Shown here: piece after piece, positions 16,551 through 24,540 of the stretch
How the letters are laid out: the number at the start of each line of letters is the position of its first letter
How positions within the stretch are numbered: the stretch's first letter is position 1
From: Arthrobacter sp. H-02-3
Lineage (GTDB): Bacteria; Actinomycetota; Actinomycetes; Actinomycetales; Micrococcaceae
NCBI RefSeq assembly: GCF_003097355.1
Contig: NZ_PYUI01000023.1
Location: 19,035-83,034, forward strand
Direction: 5' to 3'
Length of the DNA stretch: 64,000 nt
Made by a program: the position numbers and the translations under genes
The notes under the pieces: generated by a model
The model's database searches: none
What the model was told of the DNA's origin: nothing
Seen by the model: only the letters and a program-made list of their open reading frames with translations

Positions 16551-17453
16551 CTAGGACCTGCCCGCAGCCTTCCGCGCGTCCTTCTTGCGCTTGGTGACTT
16601 CCGGGTGGTGCCTGGAAAGGGCTATTACTCCCACGATAGCAAGGGATGCCGCCGTCCCCATGGCAATGGCCATAACGGGTTGGACGTCGGGACGCAGTTC
16701 TCCCAGAATGACGATGCCGATTGCGATGCCCACAATGGGGTCGATGACGGTCAACCCGGCGATCACGAGGTCCGGCGGTCCGCCGGAATAGGCGTTCTGT
16801 ACAAACCAGGATCCCAGAACGCCGGCAGCAACGATCGCCACAAGGCTGTACCACGGCACATTCAGCAGGAACAGTCCGTTCGGGTCCAGCAGATGCCTGC
16901 CGATGATGCGGGTCAGGACCGCCACGAAGCCGAAGAGAACCCCTGCGCCCAGGATGTAGACGAAGGCGCTCATGCGGTGCTTGAACAGGAGGGCGAGCGT
17001 GCCGAAGAGCCCCACCGCCAGGGCCAGGAGCAGGACGATGGTCAACTCGTCCTCGCTACTGACATTGTGGTTTTCCTGGGTCACGTTGACGGCCAGCACC
17101 ACGAACATTGCTGAGCCGGTCACGCAGGCCGAGATGGCGACGATGGTGGCCCGGTTCATGCTCAGGCCCTGGTCCTTGGTATTGACCACGGTGGTGATGA
17201 CCAGGGCGATCGCGCCAATCGGCTGCACCACCGTCAAGGGCGCCATGACGAGGGCGACGGCGTTCATCGCCATCCCGACGCAGAGCAGCAGGAACCCAAA
17301 GACCCAGCGCGGATTGCGCACAAGCCGCAGCAACCCATGGGTGCTCAGCGCCAGGCCGCCGGTGTCGGCCTTGACCGCGCTCCCCTGGCGCTGGGCGCCG
17401 AAGGCCAGGCAGAAGGCGCCAAGTACCGCAAGCAAAACCGCAAGCCAGACCAT
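16551..17453 (-). CDS. DMT-superfamily (EamA-like) membrane transporter
   Basis: This 300-residue protein has about nine to ten hydrophobic segments and ends in a basic tail (KRKKDARKAAGRS). The layout fits drug/metabolite transporters or the related NIPA/DUF803-like group. The ATG at 17453 shares one base with the stop of the phosphatidyltransferase gene (TGATG), so the two are co-translated. The frame continues upstream over that gene, but the coupled start is the natural one. Substrate unknown. Confidence 0.85.
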   Translation of the reverse strand: MVWLAVLLAVLGAFCLAFGAQRQGSAVKADTGGLALSTHGLLRLVRNPRWVFGFLLLCVGMAMNAVALVMAPLTVVQPIGAIALVITTVVNTKDQGLSMNRATIVAISACVTGSAMFVVLAVNVTQENHNVSSEDELTIVLLLALAVGLFGTLALLFKHRMSAFVYILGAGVLFGFVAVLTRIIGRHLLDPNGLFLLNVPWYSLVAIVAAGVLGSWFVQNAYSGGPPDLVIAGLTVIDPIVGIAIGIVILGELRPDVQPVMAIAMGTAASLAIVGVIALSRHHPEVTKRKKDARKAAGRS

Positions 17454-18076
17454 CAGTCGGAGCCGCCGTCGTGCGTCCGCAGTTCCCTGCCCTTGCCGAT
17501 GATGGCCCAGACGTAGTTGTAGGCCGCGATCCAGTGTCCCACCAGGCCGAGGCCCAGGAAGATCCAGGCGACCGTGGCGTAAACCTCGGCGGCCGGCACC
17601 GGGAGTTTGGACAGCACCAGCAGCGGCGTGCCCACCAGCAGCAGACCTGTGCGGATCTTTCCGATGCGGCTCACGGGCAGGTCCGGGTGGCCATGGAAGT
17701 AGAACAGTGACAGGGCCAGCAGGATCGCATCCGGGACCAGCAACGCGGCGAGATACCACCACTGGACGACGCCGGCGATCACGAGGGTCACGGCGACGGC
17801 GATCAGCGACAGCCTGTCGGCAATGGGGTCCATGACCCGGCCAAGGTTGGACATCTGATTGAAGCGGCGGGCAATGTAGCCGTCCACCCAGTCGGTGCTG
17901 GCCATAACAGCGAGGACGAGGGCAGCGTAGCCGTACTCCTGCTCCGCGAGGACGAGCCAAATGAAGAGGGGAACACCCAGGAAGCGCACCACGGTCAGGA
18001 TGTTGGGAACCGTGAAGACCGCGTCGCGGTGGACGAGGGGCTGCCCGGGGCGGGCACCAGCGCCGATGAATTTCAT
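17453..18076 (-). CDS. CDP-alcohol phosphatidyltransferase (PgsA-like)
   Basis: This 207-residue membrane enzyme has the complete family signature DxxDGxxAR-x8-GxxxDxxxD, seen as DWVDGYIARR and GRVMDPIAD at about residues 62-87, which binds CDP-diacylglycerol and metal ions. It moves a phosphatidyl group onto an alcohol such as glycerol-3-phosphate or another acceptor; actinobacteria carry several paralogues and this one is not clearly the main PgsA. CdsA (7701-8621) makes its donor. It is coupled to the DMT transporter gene downstream. Confidence 0.9.
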   Translation of the reverse strand: MKFIGAGARPGQPLVHRDAVFTVPNILTVVRFLGVPLFIWLVLAEQEYGYAALVLAVMASTDWVDGYIARRFNQMSNLGRVMDPIADRLSLIAVAVTLVIAGVVQWWYLAALLVPDAILLALSLFYFHGHPDLPVSRIGKIRTGLLLVGTPLLVLSKLPVPAAEVYATVAWIFLGLGLVGHWIAAYNYVWAIIGKGRELRTHDGGSD

Positions 18077-18131
18077 CGATTCCCCCTTTCCGTGGACGGC
18101 AACGGTTTGGCGTGTGGGTTCAGGGATCTGC

Positions 18132-19022
18132 CTAGCCCTTGAGCAGCTTGCGCAGGAGGACCGCTAGTGCGGCCCCCGACGCTGCTAGCACCGCAAGGGG
18201 CTTCCAGCGCTGTTTGATCTGGCCGGCCAGGCTCTGCCCGTCGGCGGTTGGGGTCGGCGCTCCCGCCGAGGAACGGGCTGAGGCACGGGCCGCGCGGAAG
18301 CCCGCGATTTTGTCCTCGAGCTGCTCTTTGCTTTCCTGCAGCCGCGCCTGGGTGGCGGCCACCAGCCCCTGGGCCTGGGTCTTGACGTCGAGTTCCCGGC
18401 CGAGTTCGTCCCGCACGCCGGTGAGATGCGTACGGCGCTGATCCAGCCGGCGTCGGAGTTCGGCCTCGGTGGGGGCAGGGCCGAAGTCCGGCTTGGCGGC
18501 AGCCTTGGCTTCCTTCTCGGCCTTCGCCTTGGCGGCAGCGGCTTCCTTGGCGGCCTTTGCGGCCTTGTACTGCTCCGAGTTCGGGTCAAGGACGGCCGCG
18601 TCGAAGGCTGAACCTTCCTTGGCGATGCCGAGATCGTATTTGAGTCCCCGGAGTGTGTCCTCGGGGACCAGCGGCATAGCAGCCTTGAACTTGTTGACGC
18701 CAATGAGCGCCCCGATCGCGGCGATGATCAGGAAGAAGGCGCAGACCAGCAGTGCGGCAAGCCAAGCCGGCATGATGGTGGCCAGACCCATAATGGCGGC
18801 AACGACCAGTCCGATCACCAGCAGCGCGACAAAGATCAGGGCAACGGCCAAGAAGGCGCCGGCAACGCCGAGCTGGATCCCCTTGCGCTTGATTTCGGCT
18901 TTGGCCAGAGCAATCTCGTCATTGAGCTGCCGGGGCGCGAGCTTGAAGATCATCTTCAGGGTTTTCGGCAACGCGGAAATGCGCAGCCCGCCGCCTGTCC
19001 CGCCGCTGTGACGTCCGCTCAT
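18132..19022 (-). CDS. Phage-holin-superfamily membrane protein (PF07332-like) with coiled-coil tail
   Basis: This 296-residue protein has an N-terminal amphipathic part (LPKTLKMIFKLAPRQLND), two adjacent hydrophobic helices (about 50-112), an Ala/Lys-rich helical stretch (KAAKAAKEAAAAKAKAEKEA) and a long charged coiled coil that resembles DUF3618. It ends in a third hydrophobic helix (PLAVLAASGAALAVLLRKLL). Despite the family name these are chromosomal proteins of Actinobacteria, not lysis genes. The role is unknown; membrane or envelope organisation is likely. It follows no obvious operon partner; the phosphatidyltransferase gene begins 55 bp downstream. Confidence 0.8.
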   Translation of the reverse strand: MSGRHSGGTGGGLRISALPKTLKMIFKLAPRQLNDEIALAKAEIKRKGIQLGVAGAFLAVALIFVALLVIGLVVAAIMGLATIMPAWLAALLVCAFFLIIAAIGALIGVNKFKAAMPLVPEDTLRGLKYDLGIAKEGSAFDAAVLDPNSEQYKAAKAAKEAAAAKAKAEKEAKAAAKPDFGPAPTEAELRRRLDQRRTHLTGVRDELGRELDVKTQAQGLVAATQARLQESKEQLEDKIAGFRAARASARSSAGAPTPTADGQSLAGQIKQRWKPLAVLAASGAALAVLLRKLLKG

Positions 19023-19206
19023 CGGTCCTGCCTAACTGGTGCCATCCGTCGTTCCGCTCCCGCGGGCTTGCCGGGTCTGGACAGCTTCGCACAGACCCCG
19101 GGGTCAAAACTATCATTTCGGCTCTTGGGGGGCCTTTTCGGGCAAGGCGTGGCGCGCCCGCGCAACCACCCGCCGGCCGTCTCGGCGGGCCCTAGGATGG
19201 ACCTCT

Positions 19207-20430
19207 GTGAGCACACCCCCCAATCCCGGTGATTCCCTGAGTCGCCGTCGTAAATTTCTCTACATCCTGACGCTGGGCGCTTTGACTGCCCTTGGGCCGT
19301 TCACGGTGGACCTCTACCTGCCCGCGTTTCCGGCGTTGGAGGAGAACCTTGGTGTTTCCGCGGCGGCCGTGCAGCTGACGCTGACCGGCACCACCCTAGG
19401 GTTCGCGCTGGGACAGCTCGTGGTGGGGCCGCTCAGCGATAAGTTTGGCCGGCGGATGCCACTGATTCTGGCGACGGCGGTGCACATCACAGCTTCTCTG
19501 GGCGCCGCCCAGTCCACGGATATCGCCACGCTGGGCCTCTTCCGGGTGCTCATGGGCGTCGGGGCCGCAGGCGGCGGTGTTGTTGCCATGGCCATGGTTC
19601 GTGACCTGTTCAGCGGCTACGCGATGGTGCGGATGTTTTCGCGCATGGCCCTCGTCAACGGCCTGGCCCCGATCCTCGCCCCGGTCATCGGCTCACAGCT
19701 GCTGTTGCTGATGCCGTGGCCGGGCATCTTCTTGTTCCTGGCGGCCTATGGAACGTGTGTCATCATCGCGGCCTTGTTCGTGATCCGCGAAACTCTGCCG
19801 CCGGAGCTGCGCGGAAAGACCGGGCTGACCGCGCGCCAGCGCTACAAAGTGCTGTTCTCCGACCGGATCTTCGTGGGCCTGCTGCTGGTCGGCGGCATGA
19901 ACTTCGCGGGCCTCTTCACCTATCTGTCCGCGTCGCCGTTCCTGTTCCAGAATGTCTACGGCTTCACGCCCCAGCAGTACGGGCTGCTCTTCGGCATCAA
20001 CTCCCTCGGCATCGTGGCCGGCGTCCAGACCAGCGCAAGGATCGTCAGGCGCGTGCCGCCGCAGTGGATCCTGGCCTGCTCCACGGCCTGGATGTTCCTT
20101 ATGGCCGTGCTGATTGTCATCTTCGACCAGCTGGGCTTCGGCCTGTGGGGCGTCCTGGTGCCCCTGTGGTTCTACATACTCGGTGCCGGTTTCACCTTCC
20201 CCACCGTGCAGGTGCTGGCACTGGCCAAACATGGGGCCCAGGCCGGAACAGCCGCCTCCTTGCTTGGCGCGGCGACGTTCATGATGGCGGGCCTGATCTC
20301 CCCGGTGGTCGGCTGGCTCGGCGTCAACTCCGCAACCCCCATGGGCGCCGTCCAGGCCGCCTGCATCCTGATGGCCGCCGCAGCCCTGTGGCTGATCGTC
20401 CGCCCCAGCACGGTGCCGCCGATCCAGTAG
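19207..20430 (+). CDS. MFS multidrug efflux transporter (Bcr/CflA family)
   Basis: This 407-residue protein has 12 membrane segments. The N-terminal helix ALTALGPFTVDLYLPAFPAL and loop DKFGRR with GPLSDKFGRRMPL are characteristic of the Bcr/CflA group of drug:proton antiporters. The GTG at 19207 is chosen because a GGATGG element precedes it and the upstream extension is not hydrophobic or conserved in appearance. It diverges from the holin-like gene. Substrates cannot be predicted; bicyclomycin-, chloramphenicol- or sulfonamide-type export is typical of the family. Confidence 0.9.
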   Translation: MSTPPNPGDSLSRRRKFLYILTLGALTALGPFTVDLYLPAFPALEENLGVSAAAVQLTLTGTTLGFALGQLVVGPLSDKFGRRMPLILATAVHITASLGAAQSTDIATLGLFRVLMGVGAAGGGVVAMAMVRDLFSGYAMVRMFSRMALVNGLAPILAPVIGSQLLLLMPWPGIFLFLAAYGTCVIIAALFVIRETLPPELRGKTGLTARQRYKVLFSDRIFVGLLLVGGMNFAGLFTYLSASPFLFQNVYGFTPQQYGLLFGINSLGIVAGVQTSARIVRRVPPQWILACSTAWMFLMAVLIVIFDQLGFGLWGVLVPLWFYILGAGFTFPTVQVLALAKHGAQAGTAASLLGAATFMMAGLISPVVGWLGVNSATPMGAVQAACILMAAAALWLIVRPSTVPPIQ

Positions 20431-20446
20431 GCCCGCGCCTGCTCCG

Positions 20447-21137
20447 AGGGAACATGCCCATCCTTCGAGCCCTACCCGCGCGGGACATGCCCATCATTCG
20501 TGCCCGCCCCGCGGTACATGCTCATCCTTCGTGCCCGGGAGTGGGCATAGGGGCACTATGTCCACGCGCCAGGGCCGGCGCTGGGCATGTCCCCCGACTG
20601 CTCTGGGCCACAGACGCCTCCGAGGACATGCTCATTCTTCGAGCCCTACCCGCGCGGGACATGCCCCTTCGTGCCCGGGAGTGGGCATAGGGGTACTATG
20701 TCTACGCGCCAGGGCCGGCGCTGGGCATGTCCCCCGACTGCTCTGGGCCACGGACGCCCCCGAGGACATGCCCACTCTTCGCGCCCTCCCCTGAGGGACA
20801 TACCCATTCTTCGCGCCCGGGAGTGGGCATAGGGGCACTATGTCCACGCGCCAGGGCCAGCACTGAGCATGACCCCCGGCCACCCCGCGCTACAGACGCC
20901 CCCGATGGGACATGCCCATTATTAGTGCCCGCCCGGCGGGACATGCCCATCCTTCAAGCCCCACCCGCGGGACATGCTCATTCTTCGCGCCGGAGGGTGG
21001 GCATAGGGGCACTATGTCCACCCGTTAGGGCCAGCGCTGGGCATGTCCCACGGCGCGCCCAGGGTGCAGCTGCACCCACGGGACATGCTCATTCTTCCGC
21101 CCAAGACTGGGCACAGTGGCACTCTGTTCGGCGCCCG
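20447..21137 (+). repeat. GGACATG repeat array, locus 1 (no gene in 20431-21159)
   Basis: About 690 bp are built from short elements. GGGACATGC(C/T)C followed by A(T/C)TCTTCGNGCCC recurs roughly every 28-32 bp. Five 21-bp palindromes of the form GG(G/A)CATAG, 5 bases, CTATGTCC lie at 20543, 20683, 20825, 20999 and (degenerate) 21109. The first four are each followed after exactly 19 bp by a GGGCATGTCCC-like element. Higher-order units repeat every 140-174 bp. There is no coding pattern: frames shift and hold no ribosome binding site. A shorter array with the same architecture lies at 53341-53545. Confidence 0.85.
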
Positions 21138-21159
21138 TGGCGGGAGATAAAGTTGTTTC

Positions 21160-21567
21160 ATGCCCGATTGGCAGGAACCTCAGCCCCTCCCCGCCACGTG
21201 GCAGCGGTGCGACACCGGAATCCTGCCCCTGTGGTGGGATCGCCTGTGCAGCCAGACCAGCCCGCAGTCGGCGGCCATGTACGCGGCAGGCCTGTTCACC
21301 GAAGACCGGCGCCGCCCGATTGCCCAGTGGTACAACCCGGCCTCCGACTCCGCCCTACTGGTGGCGCCCGAGACCTCCCCGGAGTGGCCCGTGCAACGGT
21401 TCGGCATTTTCTATGCCCCGCCGGGGGGCGGATTCACCCAGGTGCACTCTGCGCCGCATGAATGGCATCCTCGTGAGCCCAGGAAGTCCCCCACGGAGCA
21501 AGAAGCGTTCGAGGCCGCGGTCGCCGAGGCCCAGCGCTTCCTCCAGGTGGAAATGTACTTCGTCTGA
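21160..21567 (+). CDS. Hypothetical protein, 135 residues
   Basis: No family was recognised. The protein is soluble, Trp-rich and Pro-rich (MPDWQEPQPLPATWQRCDTG, LWWDRL, EWPVQRFGIFYAPPGGGF) with no signal peptide or membrane helix, and ends with an acidic helix (EQEAFEAAVAEAQRFLQVEM). Codon use is typical for the genome, with GC at third positions, which supports real coding. CGGGAGATAAAG lies upstream of the ATG. It sits between the GGACATG array and the octamer array, whose first base follows the TGA directly. Confidence 0.72.
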   Translation: MPDWQEPQPLPATWQRCDTGILPLWWDRLCSQTSPQSAAMYAAGLFTEDRRRPIAQWYNPASDSALLVAPETSPEWPVQRFGIFYAPPGGGFTQVHSAPHEWHPREPRKSPTEQEAFEAAVAEAQRFLQVEMYFV

Positions 21568-21671
21568 GCGTCCAAGCGTCCAAGCGTCCAAGCGTCCAAG
21601 CGTCCAAGCGTCCAAGCGTCCAAGCGTCCAAGCGTCCAAGCGTCCAAGCGTCCAAGCGTCCAAGCGTCCAA
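21568..21671 (+). repeat. Thirteen perfect tandem copies of GCGTCCAA
   Basis: The 8-bp unit GCGTCCAA is repeated 13 times without a single mismatch over 104 bp. The array starts on the base after the TGA of the upstream small protein gene. Perfect identity indicates recent slippage expansion, and the copy number is likely to vary between strains. It is outside the coding frame, in the presumed 3' untranslated region. Confidence 0.97.
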
Positions 21672-21861
21672 GGTCATGGTCACTGAGGCCGTGGAGACTT
21701 CACGCCCGGCGTCGCTGAACGCCCGTGGCGTCACTGAATACTCGGAACACCTGAACGCTCGGCCCCTGAACAGTGCGGCCACGCAAGACTCGGGCCACTG
21801 TGGGCGCCGGGTCACCCGGGTCCCCGAAGGGATCAGAGACAGGACCCGAAAAGAATGCAAT

Positions 21862-21901
21862 AAAAAAGGTCCCGCGGCTGGTTTTCACCGGCCGCGGGAC
21901 C
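21862..21901 (-). terminator. Terminator of the first tRNA-Asn gene
   Basis: On the minus strand GGTCCCGCGGC pairs with GCCGCGGGACC, with inner GG/CC, and is followed by TTTTTT. It begins 6 bp past the tRNA. Confidence 0.93.
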
Positions 21902-21907
21902 TGTCCG

Positions 21908-21980
21908 CTCCTCCTGCTGGACTTGAACCAGCAACCCTTCGATTAACAGTCGAATGCTCTGCCAATTGAGCTAAGGAGGA
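21908..21980 (-). tRNA. tRNA-Asn (GTT), copy 1
   Basis: A 73-nt cloverleaf reads from 21980 to 21908: acceptor TCCTCCT/AGGAGGA, discriminator G, D arm GCTC/GAGC, anticodon loop CTGTTAA (GTT), T arm GCTGG-TTCAAGT-CCAGC. No CCA is encoded. It is identical to copy 2 and lies 136 bp downstream of it. Confidence 0.97.
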
Positions 21981-22074
21981 ATGAAGCAGGTATGACATTA
22001 GCAAAGGTTTTGCCGGTAGGGAAATCGACCGGAGAACCCGTGGAAGCAGCCCGCGAAATACCCCCTCCGGGTAT

Positions 22075-22110
22075 AAAAAAGTCCCCGTCCCGGAAACCCG
22101 GAACGGGGAC
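22075..22110 (-). terminator. Terminator of the second tRNA-Asn gene
   Basis: On the minus strand GTCCCCGT plus CCGGG pairs with CCGGG plus ACGGGGAC, with one bulged T, followed by TTTTTT. It lies 6 bp past the tRNA, so each copy ends separately. Confidence 0.93.
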
Positions 22111-22116
22111 TGCGCG

Positions 22117-22189
22117 CTCCTCCTGCTGGACTTGAACCAGCAACCCTTCGATTAACAGTCGAATGCTCTGCCAATTGAGCTAAGGAGGA
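22117..22189 (-). tRNA. tRNA-Asn (GTT), copy 2
   Basis: Identical in all 73 bases to the copy at 21908-21980, with the same GTT anticodon. The immediate 5' flank (ATACC(C/T)GCTTCAT on the minus strand) is also nearly the same, so the tRNA and its promoter were duplicated together while the terminators differ. Confidence 0.97.
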
Positions 22190-22242
22190 ATGAAGCGGGT
22201 ATAAGCCTAGCAAACACCAGCCCGGGAAACGAAATCGGCGCC

Positions 22243-24240
22243 TCAGGCGTCCGAGCGCAACGATCTCCGCTGCATCTCCAACTGCATGAGTTCGCGATTC
22301 AACCGCTGGAATTCCTCGGGATCCGCCGAGGCATCCAGGCGCTGCAACTGCCCCATCTTCTCCGCCTTCACGCGGGTGATCTGGAGCTCAAACAGGCGGG
22401 CCAGGATGTCCCTGCAGTAGCGCAGGACGCCCTCGGGCGTGTTTGCCGGCAACGGCACCACCGCAAGTTCGGACACGAGCGGCCGCAGCGGCTCGGGAAC
22501 CTCCTGCAGCAACTGCTCCACCCAGCGCACCGGGTCCCCCGCGGACCCGAGTCCGGTGGCGCGGATGGCCTCGTGGATGGCGAGATAGGCGGGCGTGGAG
22601 AACCGTGCCTCGGAGAAACGCTGCCACGTCTCGCCCTCCAGCATGCCGGGTTCCTGGAGCGCGACCTCGAGGGCCTGACGCTCCATCGCCGCGACCGGGT
22701 CCCGCGGATCGGGCCGGTTGAAGGACAGAAGAACGGCCGACGCCGGCAAGGGCGCCACGCCGGGTCCCGGCCCCGCGTAGCCGCGGCCGGACCCGGCATG
22801 GCCCGGGGCTCCCGCCTGCCCCGGACCATGCCCGGTGCCGGGTCCGCCGGCCTGAGCGCCGCCCTGGCTGCGGCCCGGGCCGCCGCCCGGAGTGGCTGGG
22901 GCACCTTGTGCGGCGCGTTTGGTCGCCACACCGACGGCCCTGCTGACCTCCTCGACGGGCATCCCCAGCCAGCCAGCCAGTTCGCGGGCATAGGCCGGCC
23001 GGATACCGGCGTCGCGGATCTGCGCCACCACGGGCGCTGATTCACGCAGGGCCGCGATCCGGCCCTCGACGGTGTCCAGATTGTGCCGTTTGAGGGTGGC
23101 GCGGATGGCGAACTCGAACAGCGGACGGCGACTTCCGATCAGGTCCCGGACCGCGGAGTCGCCCTTGGACTGACGGAGCTCGCACGGGTCCGCGCCGCTG
23201 GGCTCCACAGCCACGAACGTCTGCGCGACAAAACGCTGGTCCTCTTCGAAAGCGCGTAGCGCCGCCTTCTGCCCGGCGGCGTCGCCGTCGAAGGTGAAGA
23301 TGACCTCTCCCCCGCTACCGTCGTCGGACAGCAGCCGGCGGGCGATCTTGATGTGGTCCGTGCCGAACGCGGTGCCGCACGTGGCCACCGCCGTCGGAAT
23401 GCCGGCCAGATGGCAGGCCATGACGTCGGTGTAGCCCTCCACCACGACGAGCTGGCGGTCCTTGGCGATGTTGCGCTTGGCGAGGTCGATGCCGTAGAGG
23501 ACCTGGGACTTCTTGTAGAGTGCGGTTTCGGGGGTGTTCAGATACTTCGGACCTTGGTCGTCCTCGTAGAGCTTGCGGGCGCCGAAGCCGATGGTGTCAC
23601 CGGCGATGTCCCGGATGGGCCAAATCAGCCGTCCGCGGAAGCGGTCGTAGATGCCCCGGTTGCCTTCGGAAAACATGCCGGTCAGCTTGAGTTCGGCGTC
23701 GGTGTAGCCGCGGCCGCGCAGGTGCTTGAGCAGCGCGTCCCAGCCCTGCGGTGCATACCCCACCCCGAACTGTTCCGCTGCCGCACGGTCGAAGCCCCGG
23801 CCGTAGAGGAAATTTCGGCCCTCTGCGGCGCCCGGGGTCAGCAGCTGGGACCGGAAGAACTCGTCGGCCACCTTGTGGGCATCCAGCAGCCGCTGGCGCC
23901 GGCCGATGTCCTCCCGGTTGGGTCCGGAGCCGCCGTCCTCGTAGTGGAGCTCGAAGCCGATCCGATGGGCCAGCTTTTCCACGGCCTCGTGGAAGGAGAT
24001 GTGGTCCAGTTTCTGCACGAAGGAGATGACGTCGCCGTCCTCGCCGCAGCCGAAGCAGTGGTACCGGCCCACCTGGGGTCGCACGGTGAAGGAGGGTGAG
24101 CGCTCGTCGTGGAAGGGGCACAGGCCTTTGTAGGACCCCAGCCCGGCTCCCTTGAGCGTCACGTAGCCATCGATAACTTCTTTGATGTCGGTGCGCTGGC
24201 GTACTTCGTCGATATCTTCACGTTTGATCAGGCCGGCCAC
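22243..24240 (-). CDS. dnaG: DNA primase
   Basis: DnaG makes RNA primers at the replication fork. The 665-residue protein has the N-terminal CHC2 zinc-binding domain (LCPFHDERSPSF and YHCFGCG, about residues 40-64), the RNA polymerase basic core, a TOPRIM domain with VVEGYTDVMA and FTFDGDAAGQKAA, and a C-terminal helicase-binding domain. Between core and C-terminus (about 437-490) lies a Gly/Pro/Ala-rich linker. It ends the dus-dgt-dnaG row typical of Actinobacteria, here interrupted by a redox cassette that ends 48 bp before the dnaG start. Confidence 0.98.
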   Translation of the reverse strand: MAGLIKREDIDEVRQRTDIKEVIDGYVTLKGAGLGSYKGLCPFHDERSPSFTVRPQVGRYHCFGCGEDGDVISFVQKLDHISFHEAVEKLAHRIGFELHYEDGGSGPNREDIGRRQRLLDAHKVADEFFRSQLLTPGAAEGRNFLYGRGFDRAAAEQFGVGYAPQGWDALLKHLRGRGYTDAELKLTGMFSEGNRGIYDRFRGRLIWPIRDIAGDTIGFGARKLYEDDQGPKYLNTPETALYKKSQVLYGIDLAKRNIAKDRQLVVVEGYTDVMACHLAGIPTAVATCGTAFGTDHIKIARRLLSDDGSGGEVIFTFDGDAAGQKAALRAFEEDQRFVAQTFVAVEPSGADPCELRQSKGDSAVRDLIGSRRPLFEFAIRATLKRHNLDTVEGRIAALRESAPVVAQIRDAGIRPAYARELAGWLGMPVEEVSRAVGVATKRAAQGAPATPGGGPGRSQGGAQAGGPGTGHGPGQAGAPGHAGSGRGYAGPGPGVAPLPASAVLLSFNRPDPRDPVAAMERQALEVALQEPGMLEGETWQRFSEARFSTPAYLAIHEAIRATGLGSAGDPVRWVEQLLQEVPEPLRPLVSELAVVPLPANTPEGVLRYCRDILARLFELQITRVKAEKMGQLQRLDASADPEEFQRLNRELMQLEMQRRSLRSDA

Positions 24241-24288
24241 AGTGCCATCCTAGTACGCCGGGCCGACACGGATCGGCCCGGCCGGGGA

Positions 24289-24540
24289 CTAGCGCCGGCG
24301 CTGCGGGCCTCCGGAAGCAGGGTCCCGGAGGCTGAGGGCGAGTTTCGGGCAGAGCGAGACGGCGTCGCGCGCGGCGTCCGCGTCGCTGGGCCTGGTGGGG
24401 ACGTCGGTGCGCTCAGCACCCTGCCTTCCACGGGCCACCGGGTACCCCCAGTCGTCCCGCACGAGCACCCCGGCGAGCAGCTCCGTGCACAGGCCGCGGC
24501 CGTCGCACCTGGTCCAGTCGATGTGAAGGGTGGCGGTCAT
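24289..24540 (-). CDS. Small ferredoxin, 3Fe-4S/4Fe-4S type
   Basis: This 83-residue protein has cysteines in RCDGRGLC and in SLCPKLAL, the spacing of single-cluster ferredoxins of the actinobacterial 3Fe-4S group. The usual third cysteine position of the first motif is Gly or Arg here, so a 3Fe-4S cluster with three cysteines is more likely than 4Fe-4S. The ATG overlaps the stop of the NuoF-like gene by 4 bp, so the proteins are made together and the ferredoxin is the likely redox partner of that flavoprotein. Confidence 0.85.
   Translation of the reverse strand: MTATLHIDWTRCDGRGLCTELLAGVLVRDDWGYPVARGRQGAERTDVPTRPSDADAARDAVSLCPKLALSLRDPASGGPQRRR

Noticed and set aside
18132..19022. Prophage remnant (holin)
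   Set aside because: The protein belongs to a chromosomal actinobacterial family and no other phage gene is present.
20447..21137. CRISPR array
   Set aside because: Repeats are short and partly palindromic, the spaces between them are themselves repeated, and no cas gene is near.
20531..21461. Several overlapping open frames across the GGACATG array
   Set aside because: They exist in several frames because of the repeats, have no ribosome binding site and read as low-complexity Arg/Pro/His-rich sequence.
21116..21718. Repeat protein with RPSVQASK units
   Set aside because: It is the octamer array read in another frame and overlaps the better supported 135-residue gene.
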